From contig JANUWF010001696.1 in NCBI GenBank assembly GCA_026120185.1, positions 186,001 to 250,000 on the forward strand: a DNA stretch of 64,000 nt. The letters run 5' to 3'. The DNA is from Voacanga thouarsii. Lineage: Eukaryota > Streptophyta > Magnoliopsida > Gentianales > Apocynaceae. The translations under genes were made by a program, and so were the position numbers. The notes below the pieces were generated by a model. That model searched no databases. It had not been told where the DNA came from and was given only the letters and a program-made list of their open reading frames with translations. This document shows, piece after piece, positions 1-11,969 of the stretch; the stretch's first letter is position 1, and the number at the start of each line of letters is the position of its first letter.

Positions 1-22
1 ACCCTGAGTGAATATGATTAAG

Positions 23-849
23 ATGGCACTAAGACGTCGAACAGTTGTGCATAGCAGAATGGTGCAGGAGAGTGCATCATCCACCCCAGAATTTGAGCAG
101 ATGCATCGTTCCACCCCCGACGTGGAGGAGCACCTACCACGCAAGCAGGAATTGGCTTCGGAGAGGTCACGGGATGTGACCATGGGTCAGGCTTTCGACA
201 AGATGGCCTCGATCCTATCGAACTTGACTGAAAGAGTGGACAAGGTGGCCTTGAAACCACCGCGGGGAGAGGATGAGGCTCTGGAGCATTTCCTGAAGTT
301 CCAACCTCCCACATTCCAGGGGGAGGTTGAACAGGATGAGAAAGCTGAGCAATGGATTGAGCAGATGGAGGATATCTTCGCTACTTTGCAGTACTCGGAA
401 GAGAGGATGGTGAAGTTCGCTGCTTTTTGGCTGAGGGGACTGTCTCGAGTATGGTGGCAGCGGGTACGGGGTGATTGGGATGAGGAGGAGCAGGAATGGA
501 CATGGGACGATTTTACGGAGACTTTCCAGGTGGAGTGCATTCCTCGATGGGTGGCTAAGAAGAGGGAGCATAAATTCCAGACCCTCAGGCAGGGAGGCAT
601 GACCGCGGCCCAATATGCAGCCCGATTCATGCAGTTGTCCAAGTACTGCAAGTGCTTGGTAGATACGGAGCAGAAGCGCACCCGGTAATTCGTGAAAGGG
701 CTTAGGCCAGAGTTGAGGAAAGCATTAGCCCCATCGCCGCCTACATCGTACACTGCCGCTGTGGACGCAGCTTCTCGGACGGAGAACTAAGATCGACATC
801 GACCGGTGAACTGACCCTTTGAACCAAGTCATCCACCTATGAGGCCTTT
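23..849 (+). pseudogene. gag: A1 gag, matrix/capsid part (Tekay-type gypsy), broken
   Basis: This is the N-terminal part of a Ty3/gypsy Gag, the structural protein that builds the virus-like particle and packages element RNA. The ATG at 23 begins MALRRRTVVHSR and matches the starts of A2 (58135) and D (37449). The capsid core shows FLKFQPPTFQGE, WIEQMEDIF and TAAQYAARFMQLSKYC. Seen breaks: TAA at 686-688, TAA at 788-790, TGA at 812-814, and a deletion of about 25 bp near 849 relative to A2 that changes frame. Upstream leader and 5' LTR lie outside the window. A non-functional copy; family assignment rests on the pol and chromodomain that follow. Confidence 0.9.
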
Positions 850-1839
850 ATGCCGTGGGGGAACCAGGGTAAGCAGCCTCGAGTGCTTGTAGCAGGATCG
901 ATGCAAGGCAGCCTGAATTACCGGCTGTGTAGGAAGCGGGGCCACACCGAAAGAAACTGCTGGGGTAATGGGGGTGTGAGGAGGTGCTTCAATTGCGAAG
1001 ACCCGGGACACTTGAGAAACGTCTGCCCCAAACCCTTAAGGATTGAGCAGACCACGCCGGCCCAACCAATGGGAGGAAATAGAGGCGCCGCTGCTGGACC
1101 AGCCGGAGCGGGAGGCCTGAAGCCCCAAGTGAAGGCCAAAGTTTTTTCCCTGAGCCAAGAGGAAGTCGGAGCAGACGCCGCCGTGATTGAAGGTAACCTT
1201 TTTATCCAGGGTTGTCTTGTTAATGTTCTGATAGATCCAGGATCCACACACTCTTATTTAAGTAAAGTATGTGCTTCACGTCTGGGCAGGGAAGGAAATG
1301 AGCTACCTTATACCCTAGTAGTTAGTTTCCCCTTGGGAAAGATGGTGGAAGCAGGCAAGAAAATGGGAAGTTGTGGAGTTGAGGTTGGGAATGGGATTCT
1401 GGAGGCCGACCTTACGATCCTGCCCATGGACGATTATGACTTAATCTTGGGCATGGACTGGTTGTCGAAACAAGGAGCTCGTGTAGACTGCAAGGTCAAG
1501 ATGGTGCAGTTTATGAGACCTGGACAGGATGTAATTGAATTCAATGGTAAGCGAACGAAGGAACCGAAATTTCTTATTGCGGGAGCTAAAGCCCGAATGT
1601 TACTCAAGAAAGGATGTACGGGATATTTGGCGTATCTCCTAAACAAACCGAAAGTCCAGTGTACCTTGAAAAGTACAGAGGTAGTGAAAGACTTTTCGAA
1701 CGTGTTCCCTATGGAGCTCACTTCCCTACCCCCTGAACGGGAAGTTGAGTTCACCGTGGATCTGATTCCAGGAGCAGAACAGGTATCAAGAACCCCCTAC
1801 CGGATGGCACCGACAGAGTTGAAGGAGTTGAAGGAGTAA
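850..1839 (+). pseudogene. gag-pol: A1 gag zinc knuckles, aspartic protease and RT leader
   Basis: One open stretch carries the nucleocapsid, the protease and the lead-in to RT. Two CCHC knuckles were present. The first has lost its first cysteine (NYRLC where A2 has NCRLC). The second, [14 protein letters not shown], is intact. The protease active site reads [13 protein letters not shown], followed by the LILGMDWL motif typical of plant gypsy proteases. The DPG form in place of DSG/DTG is common in this group. The segment ends in [11 protein letters not shown] and TPYRMAP, which lead into RT. TAA at 1837-1839 (CAA in A2) and a 1-bp deletion at about 1858 separate it from the RT frame. Confidence 0.9.
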
Positions 1840-1871
1840 TTGGAAGAAATGCTAAGCAAGGCTACATTCGG

Positions 1872-2450
1872 ATGAGTACGTCACCGTGGGAAGCCCCGGT
1901 GTTGTTTATAGAAAAGAAAGATGGAACCTTGAGGCTATGTATCGATTATCGGGGATTGAACAATCTTACGATCAAGAATAAATACCCTCTATCCTTGATC
2001 GATGAGTTGTTTGATCAACTGCAAGGCGCTGCTTGCTTTTCGAAATTGGACCTACGGCAAGGATACTATCAGGTGAGGATCAAAGAAGAAGACATTCCTA
2101 AGACTGCATTCAACACGCGGTACGACCATTACGAATTTGTAGTAATGCCATTCGGTGTAACCAACGCACCGGCAGTATTCATGGATTTGATGCATCGCAT
2201 TTTTCATCCATACTTAGACAAGTTCGTGGTTATATTCATCGATGACATTTTGATCTACTCCAAAAATCCGGAGGACCACACGGAGCACTTAAGGTTGGTC
2301 CTAGAGAAGCTGAGGGAATTCAAACTGTACGCTAAATTCAGTAAGTGTGAGTTTTGGCTGAGCTCAGTGTCTTTTCTTGGTCACGTGATATCCAAGGAGG
2401 GGATCAAGGTGGACCCTACTAAGGTAGAAGCCGTCGCTAACTGGAAATAA
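1872..2450 (+). pseudogene. pol: A1 reverse transcriptase domain
   Basis: Ty3/gypsy RT, which copies element RNA into DNA. Recognisable blocks are [44 protein letters not shown] and the catalytic [10 protein letters not shown] (YxDD-type box). FLGHVIS and [11 protein letters not shown] close the thumb. The frame stays open until TAA at 2448-2450, which is CAA in A2. All of A1 pol from 1872 to 4577 stays in one frame, so most damage here is nonsense mutation and not indels. Entry to the frame needs the lost base near 1858. Confidence 0.93.
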
Positions 2451-3242
2451 CCGGAGAACATTACCGAGATACCAAGTTTCCTTGGGTTGGCCGGGTACTA
2501 TCGGCGTTTCATTAAAAATTTCTCCACTTTAGCTTCACCAATGACACGACTGTTGAAGAAGGATGTCGTTTTTTCTTGGAGTGAGAAGTGCGAGAAGAGC
2601 TTCCAAGAACTTAAGAGGAGGTTGATTTCAGCATCCGTGCTGAGTCTGCCCAAGGCTGATAAGACCTATGCACTCTATACAGATGCATCCAAGGAAGGAC
2701 TAGGAGTTGTGCTGATGCAGGAAGGGAAAGTCATAGCTTGTACATCTAGGAAGCAAAAGCCGCACGAGGTTAATTATCCCCCACATGACCTAGAGCTAGC
2801 AACTATAGTGTTCGCCTTGAAGAAATGGCGACATTACTTGTATGGTGCATAATACGAGGTTTTCACTGACCATAAGAGTTTGAAGTACATCTTCATGCAA
2901 AAGGACTTGAATCTCCGACAACGTAAGTGGATGGAGTTCCTGGAAGAATATAAGTGCCCTATTAACTATCATCCGGGTAAAGCGAATGTGGTAGCAGACG
3001 CTCTAAGTCGGAAAGTGAAAATGGCACACTTGAGAATACAGAAGGTGTCGGTAGTCCAGGATATTCTTGAGAAGGAGGCGCAAGTGTAAGAGGGGAAGAT
3101 CTGCATGAGCAACTTGACCCTGAAACCCAATATAGACTAGGAAATTGTATCAGGTCAATAGGGCAGTACAGAATTTCAAACTTTCAGGGAGAAAGAGATC
3201 GCGAGAGTAGGAGGCGATTTCCGAACCGATGAGAAAGGGGTA
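2451..3242 (+). pseudogene. pol: A1 RNase H and linker to integrase
   Basis: The segment continues the RT frame: [12 protein letters not shown], then [15 protein letters not shown], then the RNase H signature [13 protein letters not shown] with its catalytic Asp, and [50 protein letters not shown] marks the RNase H end. RNase H removes the RNA strand during reverse transcription. In-frame stops are at 2850-2852 and 3087-3089 (both CAA in A2), 3138-3140 (CAG in A2) and about 3159, where A2 also has TAG. Confidence 0.9.
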
Positions 3243-4397
3243 TTGTACTTTCGGGGCCGGATTTGTGTACCGGACATCAAAGACTTAAGGAAGAGGATAC
3301 TGGACGAAGCGCACAAGAACAAATATACCATACACCCTGGGGAGGTAAAGATGTACCACGACTTCAAGAGGAAATATCGGTGGGCTGGAATGAAGAGGAA
3401 TATAGCTCAGCATGTGTCAACATGCCTGACGTGCCAGAAGGTTAAAATGGAACATAAGAAGTCTGCAGGGTTACTGTAACCGTTACCGATTCCCGAATGG
3501 AAATGGGAAGAGGTGACCATGGACTTTATGACTGGCCTTCCGATGACCAAGTCACACAAAGATGTGATCTGGGTGGTAGTGGACCGATTGACCAAGACAG
3601 CACACTTCATACCGGTAAACATAAGGGACTCGATGGAAAAGTTGGCTCAAACATATACCCGAGAAATTGTAAGGTTGCATAATGTACCGTCGAGCATTGT
3701 GTCGGATAGGGACCCTAGATTCACTTCAAGGTTTTGGGGTAAGTTTCAGGAGTCCTTGGGCACAACCCTGAAATTCAACACCTCTGCTCATCCGCAAACA
3801 GACGGACAATCCGAAAGAGTCATTCAGATACTGGAAGACATGCTCCGAGCATGCATCTTGGACTTTGGAGATAAGTGGATTGAGTCTTTACTGCATGCGG
3901 AGTTGGCATATAACAACAACTATCAGGCGTCGATCGACATGGCGCCGTACGAAGCACTGTATGGGCGAAAATGCCAAGTACTGATATACTGGGGATGGAC
4001 AGAAGAAGGGAACGTAAAGAAAACTGGTGAAGTATGCATTCAGGAGATGACAGATAAGATTAAGTTAATTCGAGAAAGGCTAAGGGCAGCGCAAAGCAGA
4101 CAGAAGAGTTATGCAGACTCTAGGAGAAGGGAATTGGAGTTCCAAGTAGGTGACCGTGCATTCTTGAAGTTGACTCCTAGTAGAGGAATCCTGATACATC
4201 CGAGGGGAGGGAAGTTGAGTCATAGGTATTTGGGACTATTCCCGATATTGGAGAAAATTGGACCGGTTGCCTACCGATTGGATCTACCTGATGGTCTAAC
4301 TGGGATGCATGATGTATTTCAGTTCTCTCAGTTAAAGAGGTACAACCCCAATCCGAGTCATTTACTCAACGAGGAACCGTTGGAGTTGCAACCCAAT
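3243..4397 (+). pseudogene. pol: A1 integrase (HHCC, DDE core, C-terminal domain)
   Basis: The integrase inserts element DNA into the host genome. The zinc-binding part shows HKNKYTIHPG and CLTCQKVK. The catalytic core shows MDFMTGLP and VVVDRLTKTAHFIPV (first Asp), IVSDRDPRFTSRFW (second Asp) and HPQTDGQSERVIQILEDML (Glu). The GPY/F-like region reads GPVAYRLDLPDGLTGMHDVFQFSQLK. Its only stop against A2 is TAA at 3477-3479, between the zinc and core domains (CAA in A2). The 3513-4454 stretch is the longest intact coding piece of A1. Confidence 0.93.
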
Positions 4398-4577
4398 CTG
4401 AGTTATGTGGAGAGACCCGTTAAGATCTTGGAGCGGAGTATTAAGACGCTTTGAAACAAGCAGATACCCATGGTGAAGATACTTTGGGATCACCATAGAG
4501 CACAGGATGCAACGTGGGAAATGGAGGAATGGTTAAGATGGAAGTATCCGAATATCCTCGAAGGGTATGAAATCTGA
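4398..4577 (+). pseudogene. pol: A1 integrase chromodomain
   Basis: A chromodomain at the integrase C-terminus, as in chromoviruses. It is thought to steer insertion toward particular histone marks. Visible residues are LSYVERPVKILERS, IPMVKILWDHHRAQDATWE and EEWLRWKYPNIL before the normal stop at 4575-4577. One in-frame TGA at 4452-4454 interrupts it; the A2 context suggests CGA originally. This domain and the 3.2-kb LTR support a Tekay/Del clade assignment. Confidence 0.85.
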
Positions 4578-4598
4578 ATTTCGGGACAAAATTCTCTT

Positions 4599-4611
4599 AA
4601 GGGGGAGGGGA
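4599..4611 (+). promoter_or_regulatory. A1 polypurine tract
   Basis: Thirteen purines (AAGGGGGAGGGGA) lie directly before the 3' LTR. They would act as the plus-strand DNA primer. A2 has a matching tract at 62743-62755. Confidence 0.85.
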
Positions 4612-4867
4612 CGTAGTACCCCGCCCAAAACCACCTTTGACTATGGGGAAAAGTCATTCATTGCATAGCATTTTGCATTTTCTGTGGTAGCTTAGAATTA
4701 TTTTTCTTGCATGGATGCATGTGAATTTTTCCGTTGCTCTTGCATTTGAATTAATTGATGTGAAATAGTTGTGTTGTTAAAGATTTGGATAAGGGAGGTT
4801 TGGTCGAAGATTTGGAAGGATGAGTATTAGGGTGGTGAGAATTGATTGTGGAAAAAACAATTAGTAT

Positions 4868-4934
4868 TGGAGTTGTTTTGGAATAGCGGAGAGGTTGGTG
4901 ATTTCCTTTGGTGACCCGAGTTCGAATCCTATCT
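4868..4934 (+). other. tRNA-like segment in A1 LTR
   Basis: About 256 bp from the LTR start, a D-arm-like stretch (TTGGAATAGCGGAGAGG) is followed by a B-box-like AGTTCGAATCC at 4919-4929. It sits in the same place in the A, B and D LTRs. It is not a full tRNA gene. Confidence 0.55.
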
Positions 4935-7097
4935 CTTCAAAATTTTAAGATTTCTTTTGAATTCCTTTTCTAGTATTCTTCATGCCTTGGCCGAAAACCC
5001 CTAGTGAGGTGCCACTTTGAAGAATCTCAAGTGGTATAAAACTCTTCTTGATGAATATTAGAGTTAGGGAATATATTAGGGAAAAATCTTATCTTACCTC
5101 TTCAAGAATTTTAACCACAATCCTTTTATTTTTTTAATTGTTTTAGAAAAATATTTTTTTACTAAAGTCTTAGATATCTTTTTTGGGTTTAAACGTCACT
5201 TTTATAGGAATAAGACTCCATATTTAACTCCTAAGTTCAAGGATTTTAGATAAGGATAAAGTTTGCTTTATTTTCAGCTTTTGATCCCTTGGATTTTCGA
5301 AAACCTTAAGCTGGAAAATTCTGGATGTTTTACTAGATTTTGTCCGCCACCTTGTAGCCCTTTTAGCTCAATCCAAACTCTTCTAGAACTAGAGGAAATC
5401 TTATCCAAATCCTTGATAAAACCAGATTTTATTCAATCCAAATTCAACTAGGATGTTCTTCCTTATCCTAGCAGAATTTCGGCAGCTTTGTATCAACACA
5501 AGCTGTCCGAAATTCCAGCCCTCTTTAGCTACAATCCAACTCTGTAAATTCTAGCACAAAACACCTAGAATACTTCTTAACAATTCAACTACCTTAGCTG
5601 CACAAAACCAGAATTTCTATCACCAAAAAACTACTGATTTTCAGCAGCTTGGAAACCAGAAAATTCGGTCAGCTTGCACAGGAATTTCGGCCAGCCTTGA
5701 ACTCCTAATCCAACCGAAATTCTGCACACAAAACACACCGAAAAACCCTAAATGATCAAGCCAATTTCAGTGCCCAAAACCCTCATCTTTTCACTGGAAA
5801 TTTCGACAGAATTACAGCCTAAACAGTCCAGAATTTATTCTCCTTTTGTTCAGCAATTTCGCACAGCACTTGCACAGGATTTTTCAGTCATCAACACCCA
5901 CACAAACTCTTCCTTGTTTGGCCCAAAATTCTGAACACACTCAACCTTTCTCTTGAGAATTATTTTGGTCAGCCTAGGGGAGCAAATTGCAGATTATTCT
6001 CTCCCCTTAAACTCACCTAAAATCGGCAGCAAGGAGACACATCACAAGCTGAAATTTCGCCCTTGCTATCCAAAAAACCTAAAGCCAATAGGAGTATTTC
6101 TAAACATCACCATCTAACCCTAAACCAATCTTTTCCAACACTAAATCATAGCAACCATCTACCCTCTCTATTCTACACGAAAAATTTCAGCAACTTCTCT
6201 CTGCAAATTTTCGAAAACTCAAGAACTATTCTAAGCCAAAAATCGAACACACCTTAAGGTAAGCAAAAATCCTTTCAACCTCTTGATGCCGTTTTCTCTA
6301 ATGATTCTTTTCTCCTTCTTCCTCCCTTAAATCACACCCCATAGAGGATGATTTCATCTTCTTCTTTAATTTTTGGTCAAGAGGAGCAAAGGAGGTAGCT
6401 TTTCTCTTCTTCTCAAGTGAACTCGGGACGATCACCATAGGAGCATCGAGACCTCATTACCCGGTTGTTGCAAGCTAAGGGAATACCCACCCTTGATGCT
6501 GAAAGTAAAGTTTAATGGTGTTTATTAGCGAGATGAACATGTGGTCGTGGTATACGATCTTTGGGGATTGAATAGTTTACTTAGAATTAAATAGGGGATT
6601 GCGAATTGTTGTGAAAATAAATGGGATTAGAGCATGTTTGAATGAATTGAGACCCTGATCTTGATATTATGTGGTTTAGATCAGGAGGATAATTGAGGAA
6701 AGCAAGCTATGAACTTATCACGTTTATTTGAGGCATATCAAGTAAGTCTTTGCATAAACTCTTTTAATAAATATTGTGATGGTAAGTCCTTATATAAACT
6801 GTTTTGTTAAATGTTGTGATGGCAAGTCTATGTTGTGAAGCTTTGTAAAGCTATTGTTAAACTATGTTTGCTTGGGTTGTAAATGTGGATATTTATTCTT
6901 TAAACGGTTTTGTCAAACTAACGATTTTATCAGGAAAACTATTCTTTCTTCTAAATTTTTAGAAAACTCTTTTAAAGAAAACCGCATTTTACAAAGCCAA
7001 GGTTTGGAAATATTGTTAATCAGGAATTGACGGATATGTTGGTTGAGTACTCAATAAGGGTAGGCTAACAATACTAGTCTTGGAGGGCTAGCGTAAG

Positions 7098-7126
7098 TCT
7101 TCTGGTAGGAGGCCACCTCCAGAAGA
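7098..7126 (+). other. Conserved LTR hairpin (A1)
   Basis: Arms TCTTCTGG and CCAGAAGA pair perfectly around an inner AGG/CCT. It follows the motif GAGTACTCAATAAGGG. The same place in the other related LTRs can also fold. Confidence 0.6.
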
Positions 7127-7879
7127 TGAACTCTGCTTGAAAAGGCGACAGTGTTGATTGGTCAGGCCGGTCCGAGCTAGCTTGTGTACCTGGTATGGTA
7201 TTATTTATATTCCCGGCATGGACACCCGGATGGTTTTGTTGGGTGTAGAGATGGAGGAGTATCTCACCCGGTGGGCTGTACACTCACCTTGATCAGAACG
7301 GCCAACGTGTGATAATCTGGTCCGGACAAGGTGCACAAAGTGTGGTGCCTTGGCTAATTTGTTCTCATGGAGCCCAACGTGTGGTGACATGACTGTTTAT
7401 TCGAGTGGAGGATATAGTTTTGTACAAAGTGTGACAACGAGAAAAACCCACTCCTTGCGAAAAGAGATTGTTTATGACTTGCCAAATTATTTCTGCAAAT
7501 GTTTTACACTTTGCATACGTACTATTCAAAACACTATGTGCACACACAGGGCTTTCTGTGATTTATTCTTACACTGTTTTTATATCATGTTTTTAGGAGA
7601 TAGATTGTGTTGAGGCAGCGGGACTTGATAGTAGAGGCTTTGGCTATTTTTCCTATGCTGTTCTAGGGGACTTTTGTCGTTTATACTTCTGAACGATATT
7701 TGTTTTATCTCGTTTTGCTCCAAGTTGAGCCTAAAGTAATAAGAGTATTTCTTTATTTATCTAAGTTGATTCCTTTGGAGATTGCCTTTATATTTTATAC
7801 CTCGTTCTAAAGACCCCTTGTCCTACGGGACGGGGCGACATCCCCGCCCTTTTAGGGTACGTAGTCGTGGGGTGTTACA

Positions 7880-8757
7880 GGTTTGGCTTGTGTGGTCCGG
7901 GCTTGCTTTTCCCGATTCTGCCACTGTTGGTTGGCAGGTCGCTTGTTTGTTTGATGCCTAAAAAAATGTCCTTGCGGTTGCCCTCGTGGCTGGAAAGGCC
8001 TTGCCACCTTCCTGCTACGGTCCTCATTCTCTGTCCTGGTATCTGCGTCTACAGCCCCTGAATAGGACGTTGGCGGAGAAGGTGCTAACGCCCTCCTCAA
8101 TTCCTGCCTCAGTCCCTTGACAACTGCCTTGTCCTATTTTGTTCAATGTCCACTAGTCTCTTGCAGTAGTTCGATAGCTGGGTGAACCGTGCTGCGTACT
8201 GGGCCACAGTCATGCCGCCTTACTTTAAATTCGGGAACCCGTCCTCCCGCTTTTCCACTATCCACTAAGGGATGTACTCTGCTCTGAAGGCTTCAACAAA
8301 GTTGGACCACGTCTATTCCTGATCAACCGTCTCCTAGTTGTCTTGAACCCATTGCCACTATGCCCAAGCTGGGCCCCGCAAACGGAATGCAACAAATTTA
8401 ACCATCCGCTCCTTGGTGAACTGGAGCAAATATATCTTCCATCTGTTCAATCCATTTCTCTACTTTCTGATCTTGCTCAGCTTCACCCAAGAAGACGGGC
8501 GGCTGAAACTTCAAAAACTGCTCCAATACCTCATCTTCTCCATTGGGTTTCCTTCGCTCGGTCAGGGTATGTAGAATCTCTGCCATCCTAATGAATGCTT
8601 GTCCCATCGACACATCAACTGGTGCATCAGACCCCATTCCCATATCAAGTTCACTCTCATTACCCCGGTTGGGTGATTGCATTTGGGTCGTCTCAACTTC
8701 TAGTGCCACCTGATCTGATTCTGGAATCCTTCTGCTTGACGAAGCTACACGGTTCAT
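7880..8757 (-). pseudogene. gag: Element B gag (minus strand), cut by A1
   Basis: A Ty3/gypsy Gag related to A1 and A2. The ATG is at 8757, beginning MNRVASSSRR. Conserved parts are MGQAFIRMAEIL, FLKFQPPVFLGEAEQD, WIEQMEDIFAP, GMTVAQYAARFTQLSNYCKRLV and LAPSPPTSYSGAV. Several frameshifts and stops break it between about 8450 and 8100. It stops abruptly at 7880, the A1 LTR end. The zinc knuckles and pol should lie left of the window, beyond A1. Confidence 0.88.
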
Positions 8758-9086
8758 GGGTGCTATTCTAAACCATACCCAAATGATAAGTTTATGCATT
8801 CAATGATTAAATCATTTTAGTCGAGCATGCATTCACAGTCATATATATGTAAAAGGAAATCATATGGAAGTTTTTGTCCAAGGGATTGCTCATAAATTTT
8901 CTCTCAAATCTTTATTTGAATAAATTTGAAATTTAAACAAAAAACAAAAATAAAATTCCATAACATAAAAGTTTATGAAAAATTATAAATAAACATCCTG
9001 ACCAACGTAACTCTTAGCCCTCTATCCTTTATCAGAATCCTCAAAATCAGCCTCATATAACCATCCTCCGGAGTTCTTAGAGAAGT
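8758..9086 (-). other. B untranslated leader between leader ORF and gag
   Basis: AT-rich sequence with no recognisable gene. It holds the position that 57679-58134 holds in A2. Confidence 0.6.
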
Positions 9087-9485
9087 CTACCTCAGCCCAC
9101 TGTCAAACCCCTCCATTGGCTCCTTCCCGGGTTGCCTAGAACTTTCTCCGGGCTCAACTCGACTGGGTGGAGGAATGAAAGAAGGCCTAGGTGGAGACTC
9201 ATAATCTATCTCCCCCGAGTTATTACTATCCGCTGATAAATCCACTATGGGACTAGGAGGGTGGGGAACATGCTCCACGGCTATCTCCTCATCTTCACTA
9301 TCAGAACTCAACTCTATCACTGGGATTGGGGGTGGCTCATGGATCGAGACCTCATCATCACTGCTATCCTCCAAAGGAATAACTGGTTGAGGAGAAGGCT
9401 GAGCTACTAGAAGGTCTTCTGGGTAGATAAGGATAGGAGGATGTCATTGCTGCCCCTTCTTCGCGATTCTAAGCATTCTAACCAT
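9087..9485 (-). pseudogene. B acidic leader ORF before gag
   Basis: An unrecognised protein. From the ATG at 9485 (MVRMLRIAKKGQQ) the frame meets one TGA, then runs open to 9087 with Asp/Glu/Ser-rich patches such as LEDSSDDEV and IELSSDSEDEEI and proline-rich runs. The start is 96 nt from the primer site, as in A2 and D, which also start MV and then a basic residue. No zinc, protease or membrane motif is visible. Function unknown. The shared position suggests a real element-encoded product, or a leader that tolerates a long ORF. Confidence 0.6.
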
Positions 9486-9570
9486 CCTACAACAAAAACA
9501 AGATAGGTTAGATAAAGATTTGAACTTAAATAAATAGAACATACACTATCAATATTTGCCAAAACCTAGT

Positions 9571-9581
9571 CTCTGATACCA
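9571..9581 (-). promoter_or_regulatory. B primer binding site (tRNA-Met type)
   Basis: On the minus strand this reads TGGTATCAGAG, complementary to the 3' end of initiator tRNA-Met. Two bases (AG) separate it from the LTR end, as in A2. Confidence 0.9.
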
Positions 9582-10275
9582 CTTGTAATACCTCACTACC
9601 TAGGCCTAACAGGCCCGGTGATGTCGCCCCATACAAAGGACAAGGGGTCCTTATAACTAAGTCACACAATCAAAATAAAACAATACTTTAAAAATTAAAA
9701 CTTATTACAATTCAAGAAAAATCCAAAATAAAAATTGTTCACTCTCAACTCCCATAGCATCACATAAAATAAATAGCAGAATATCTTCTAAGGCAGGCAA
9801 CAACTAGCTACTTATCCCCACAGCAGGATAGACCTGAAATCATGGTAAAAATGGGTGATGAGATAAAATCTTAGTAAGTTCATGTGTGCTTTAGGTGTTC
9901 AGTGAAAACAGTTCAGGAATGCATGGTGTAAGAACTTCATAAGAAAAATACTTGCAAGCAATAAACAATATTCGAAATCAAGTGTGGCGCTTTGGCTTTT
10001 CCAACCATACATGAACAATAAAATAAACCACTCAAAAGTGTGGCTATGGGTTACCACACGTTAGGCCCCACAACCATACACCAGTCAGAATGCCACACTT
10101 TGTCCAGACTGACAAAAAAGGTAGGTGATCGGCCTACCAGGTAAGATTCTCCTCCTTCTCTATACCCAAACAAAACTAGTTGTCCACTTCAGCAACACAC
10201 AGTCCACATGACTGAAATCTGCTAGCTCGGACTGGCATAACTAAGTAGTACTGGCATTTCTCTAAGTTGAGTTCC

Positions 10276-10304
10276 TCTTCTGAAGGTGGCCTCCAGCCAG
10301 AAGA
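10276..10304 (-). other. Conserved LTR hairpin (B 5' LTR)
   Basis: Arms TCTTCTG and CAGAAGA flank a GGAGGCCACC core on the minus strand. It is positionally equivalent to the A1 and A2 hairpins. Confidence 0.55.
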
Positions 10305-11126
10305 CTCGCTTTTGCTATTCAAAGCTTGTACTACTAGCTTACCCGTATTGAGTACTTAACGTAGTTTATCCTACTTGGGAGAAACTGATAAAACATAGCT
10401 TTAGTTGAAAATGGCAATCAAGGGTTTTCAAAATCTTTGTCAAAATTAGTTTTAGAAACAGTTTAGTGTTTGAATAAAACTACTTGTTGTTTTTCAAATA
10501 ATTAGTTTGATTGAAACAAGATAGGAAATAGTCCATAATTGCCTTTACCAAATCAGTGTTCACAAACTTCATGTTTAGCTTGCCGTAACAACATTTGTAA
10601 GAAACATGTTTTATGCAGGAGGTTACCTGATCCTTTGCCCGAGATAAAATAAAGATCTCCTAAAGCTAACATAACCCCGCCTGGGGTAAACATAAACCTT
10701 AATTAAACTCAAGCCAAAATTTGCTTTCACAAATAATCCTAGTTCAACTTACTGCAATCATGACCCTAATGTCCCAAGCTTTAAGGCTAGATAATAAATA
10801 AAGGGTTTATAAAATAAATCTAGCTTGATATTAAAATAACTAGGGTTAGTGAAACAGTTACTAATAAGTTGTAGGTTTAAATCTCGCTATAAATAAATTA
10901 GGGTTTAGTTGATGAAGGATCCTAGGTCCTAGATGATATTATTTAGAATAATGATTTATAATAACTAAAGGTTAGAAAATAATTGGTAAATAAAATTAGT
11001 CGTAAGTAAATTTTAACATATATGATTAAAAGATAATAAATAAATTTTATTATTATTTATGAACATAAGACTTACAAAATTAATAATTTCCCTATTATGA
11101 TTATTTATATAAAAGGCTTTATTTGA

Positions 11127-11128
<2 letters not shown>

Positions 11129-11159
<31 letters not shown>
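11129..11159. repeat. (ATT)n microsatellite
   Basis: About ten ATT/TTA units inside the B LTR. Confidence 0.95.
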
Positions 11160-11898
11160 CTATATATTTTATTTCTTTAATAAAAGTTATCATTTATTTG
11201 ACTAAAATATCATTATTTTATATAATAGTCCAAATACGCATTTTCCTAGGGTATTCAAAATCACTAGAAGAAATTATAGTATTAATCATTTTATTGATGA
11301 AATAAAATTGGCTAACTCAATTAGCTTAGGGACAACAAGGTCATGATCATAATTCCTATTGCTAACCATAATCGTGAACATACACTCTACACCAATCAAC
11401 AAAATATCCAATCATGAATAAAGGCATAAATCCAAATCTACCAAGACATGATCTAAACTCTACTAAACATAATCATATTCATGGCCTTAACAAGAATACG
11501 TGAACATAAAACCCTATTCATTAAAGGTGACATAATCTCTAACATGCTTAATCATTCATATTACAAATGACATGAAGGCATGCAACAAACCCTAAAAACG
11601 CCATACATTCAACCAAGATAAATTATCTCATGCATCAACCCCATCTCCATCATACAAACACATTCATTCTCATGCTTTAATCCCAACTGCATCACAAAAC
11701 ACATAATCAATCTCCAAATACATTCCATCCTCATCCAACTACATCCAAGAGACATGAATCTAGAATTTAAAGAGTGTTTGAAGAAGCTTACTTGAATGGT
11801 GATTACCTTGAGGATGTTTCAAGAGAACCCTCTTGCTAGGAAGGCTTGATTCGTCCAAGGAGAAGAAGAAAAAAGGCCATGGTAGGAGTAACCATTCG

Positions 11899-11969
11899 GC
11901 TGAGAGAGAGAGAGGGAGGGAGGGAGGGAGGGAGAGAGAGAGAGAGAAAGTGAAAGAGAAAGTCTATTA

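Larger units (their letters stand above)
4612..7879 (+). repeat. A1 3' LTR
   Basis: This 3268-bp LTR aligns along its length with the A2 5' LTR (3221 bp). Its first base is mutated (CGTAGTACC where A2 has TGTAATACC). It ends TGTTACA at 7879. It holds a tRNA-like segment (4868-4934), a hairpin (7098-7126) and, near the end, a CGGGG/CCCCG hairpin with loop CGACAT (7831-7846). No gene is visible in it. The next base belongs to the opposite-strand gag of B, so A1 inserted into B. The target duplication cannot be checked because the 5' LTR is outside the window. Confidence 0.92.

Noticed and set aside
1225..1260. DPG in place of DSG/DTG at the protease active site as a novel change
   Set aside because: It is present in both A1 and A2 and common in this clade of plant gypsy elements.
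4868..4934. Functional tRNA gene
   Set aside because: Only A/B-box-like parts are present. There is no full cloverleaf or acceptor stem, and the segment is part of a repeated LTR.
5740..5755. Telomere-like AAACCCTAAA text
   Set aside because: Isolated single copies only; no tandem array.
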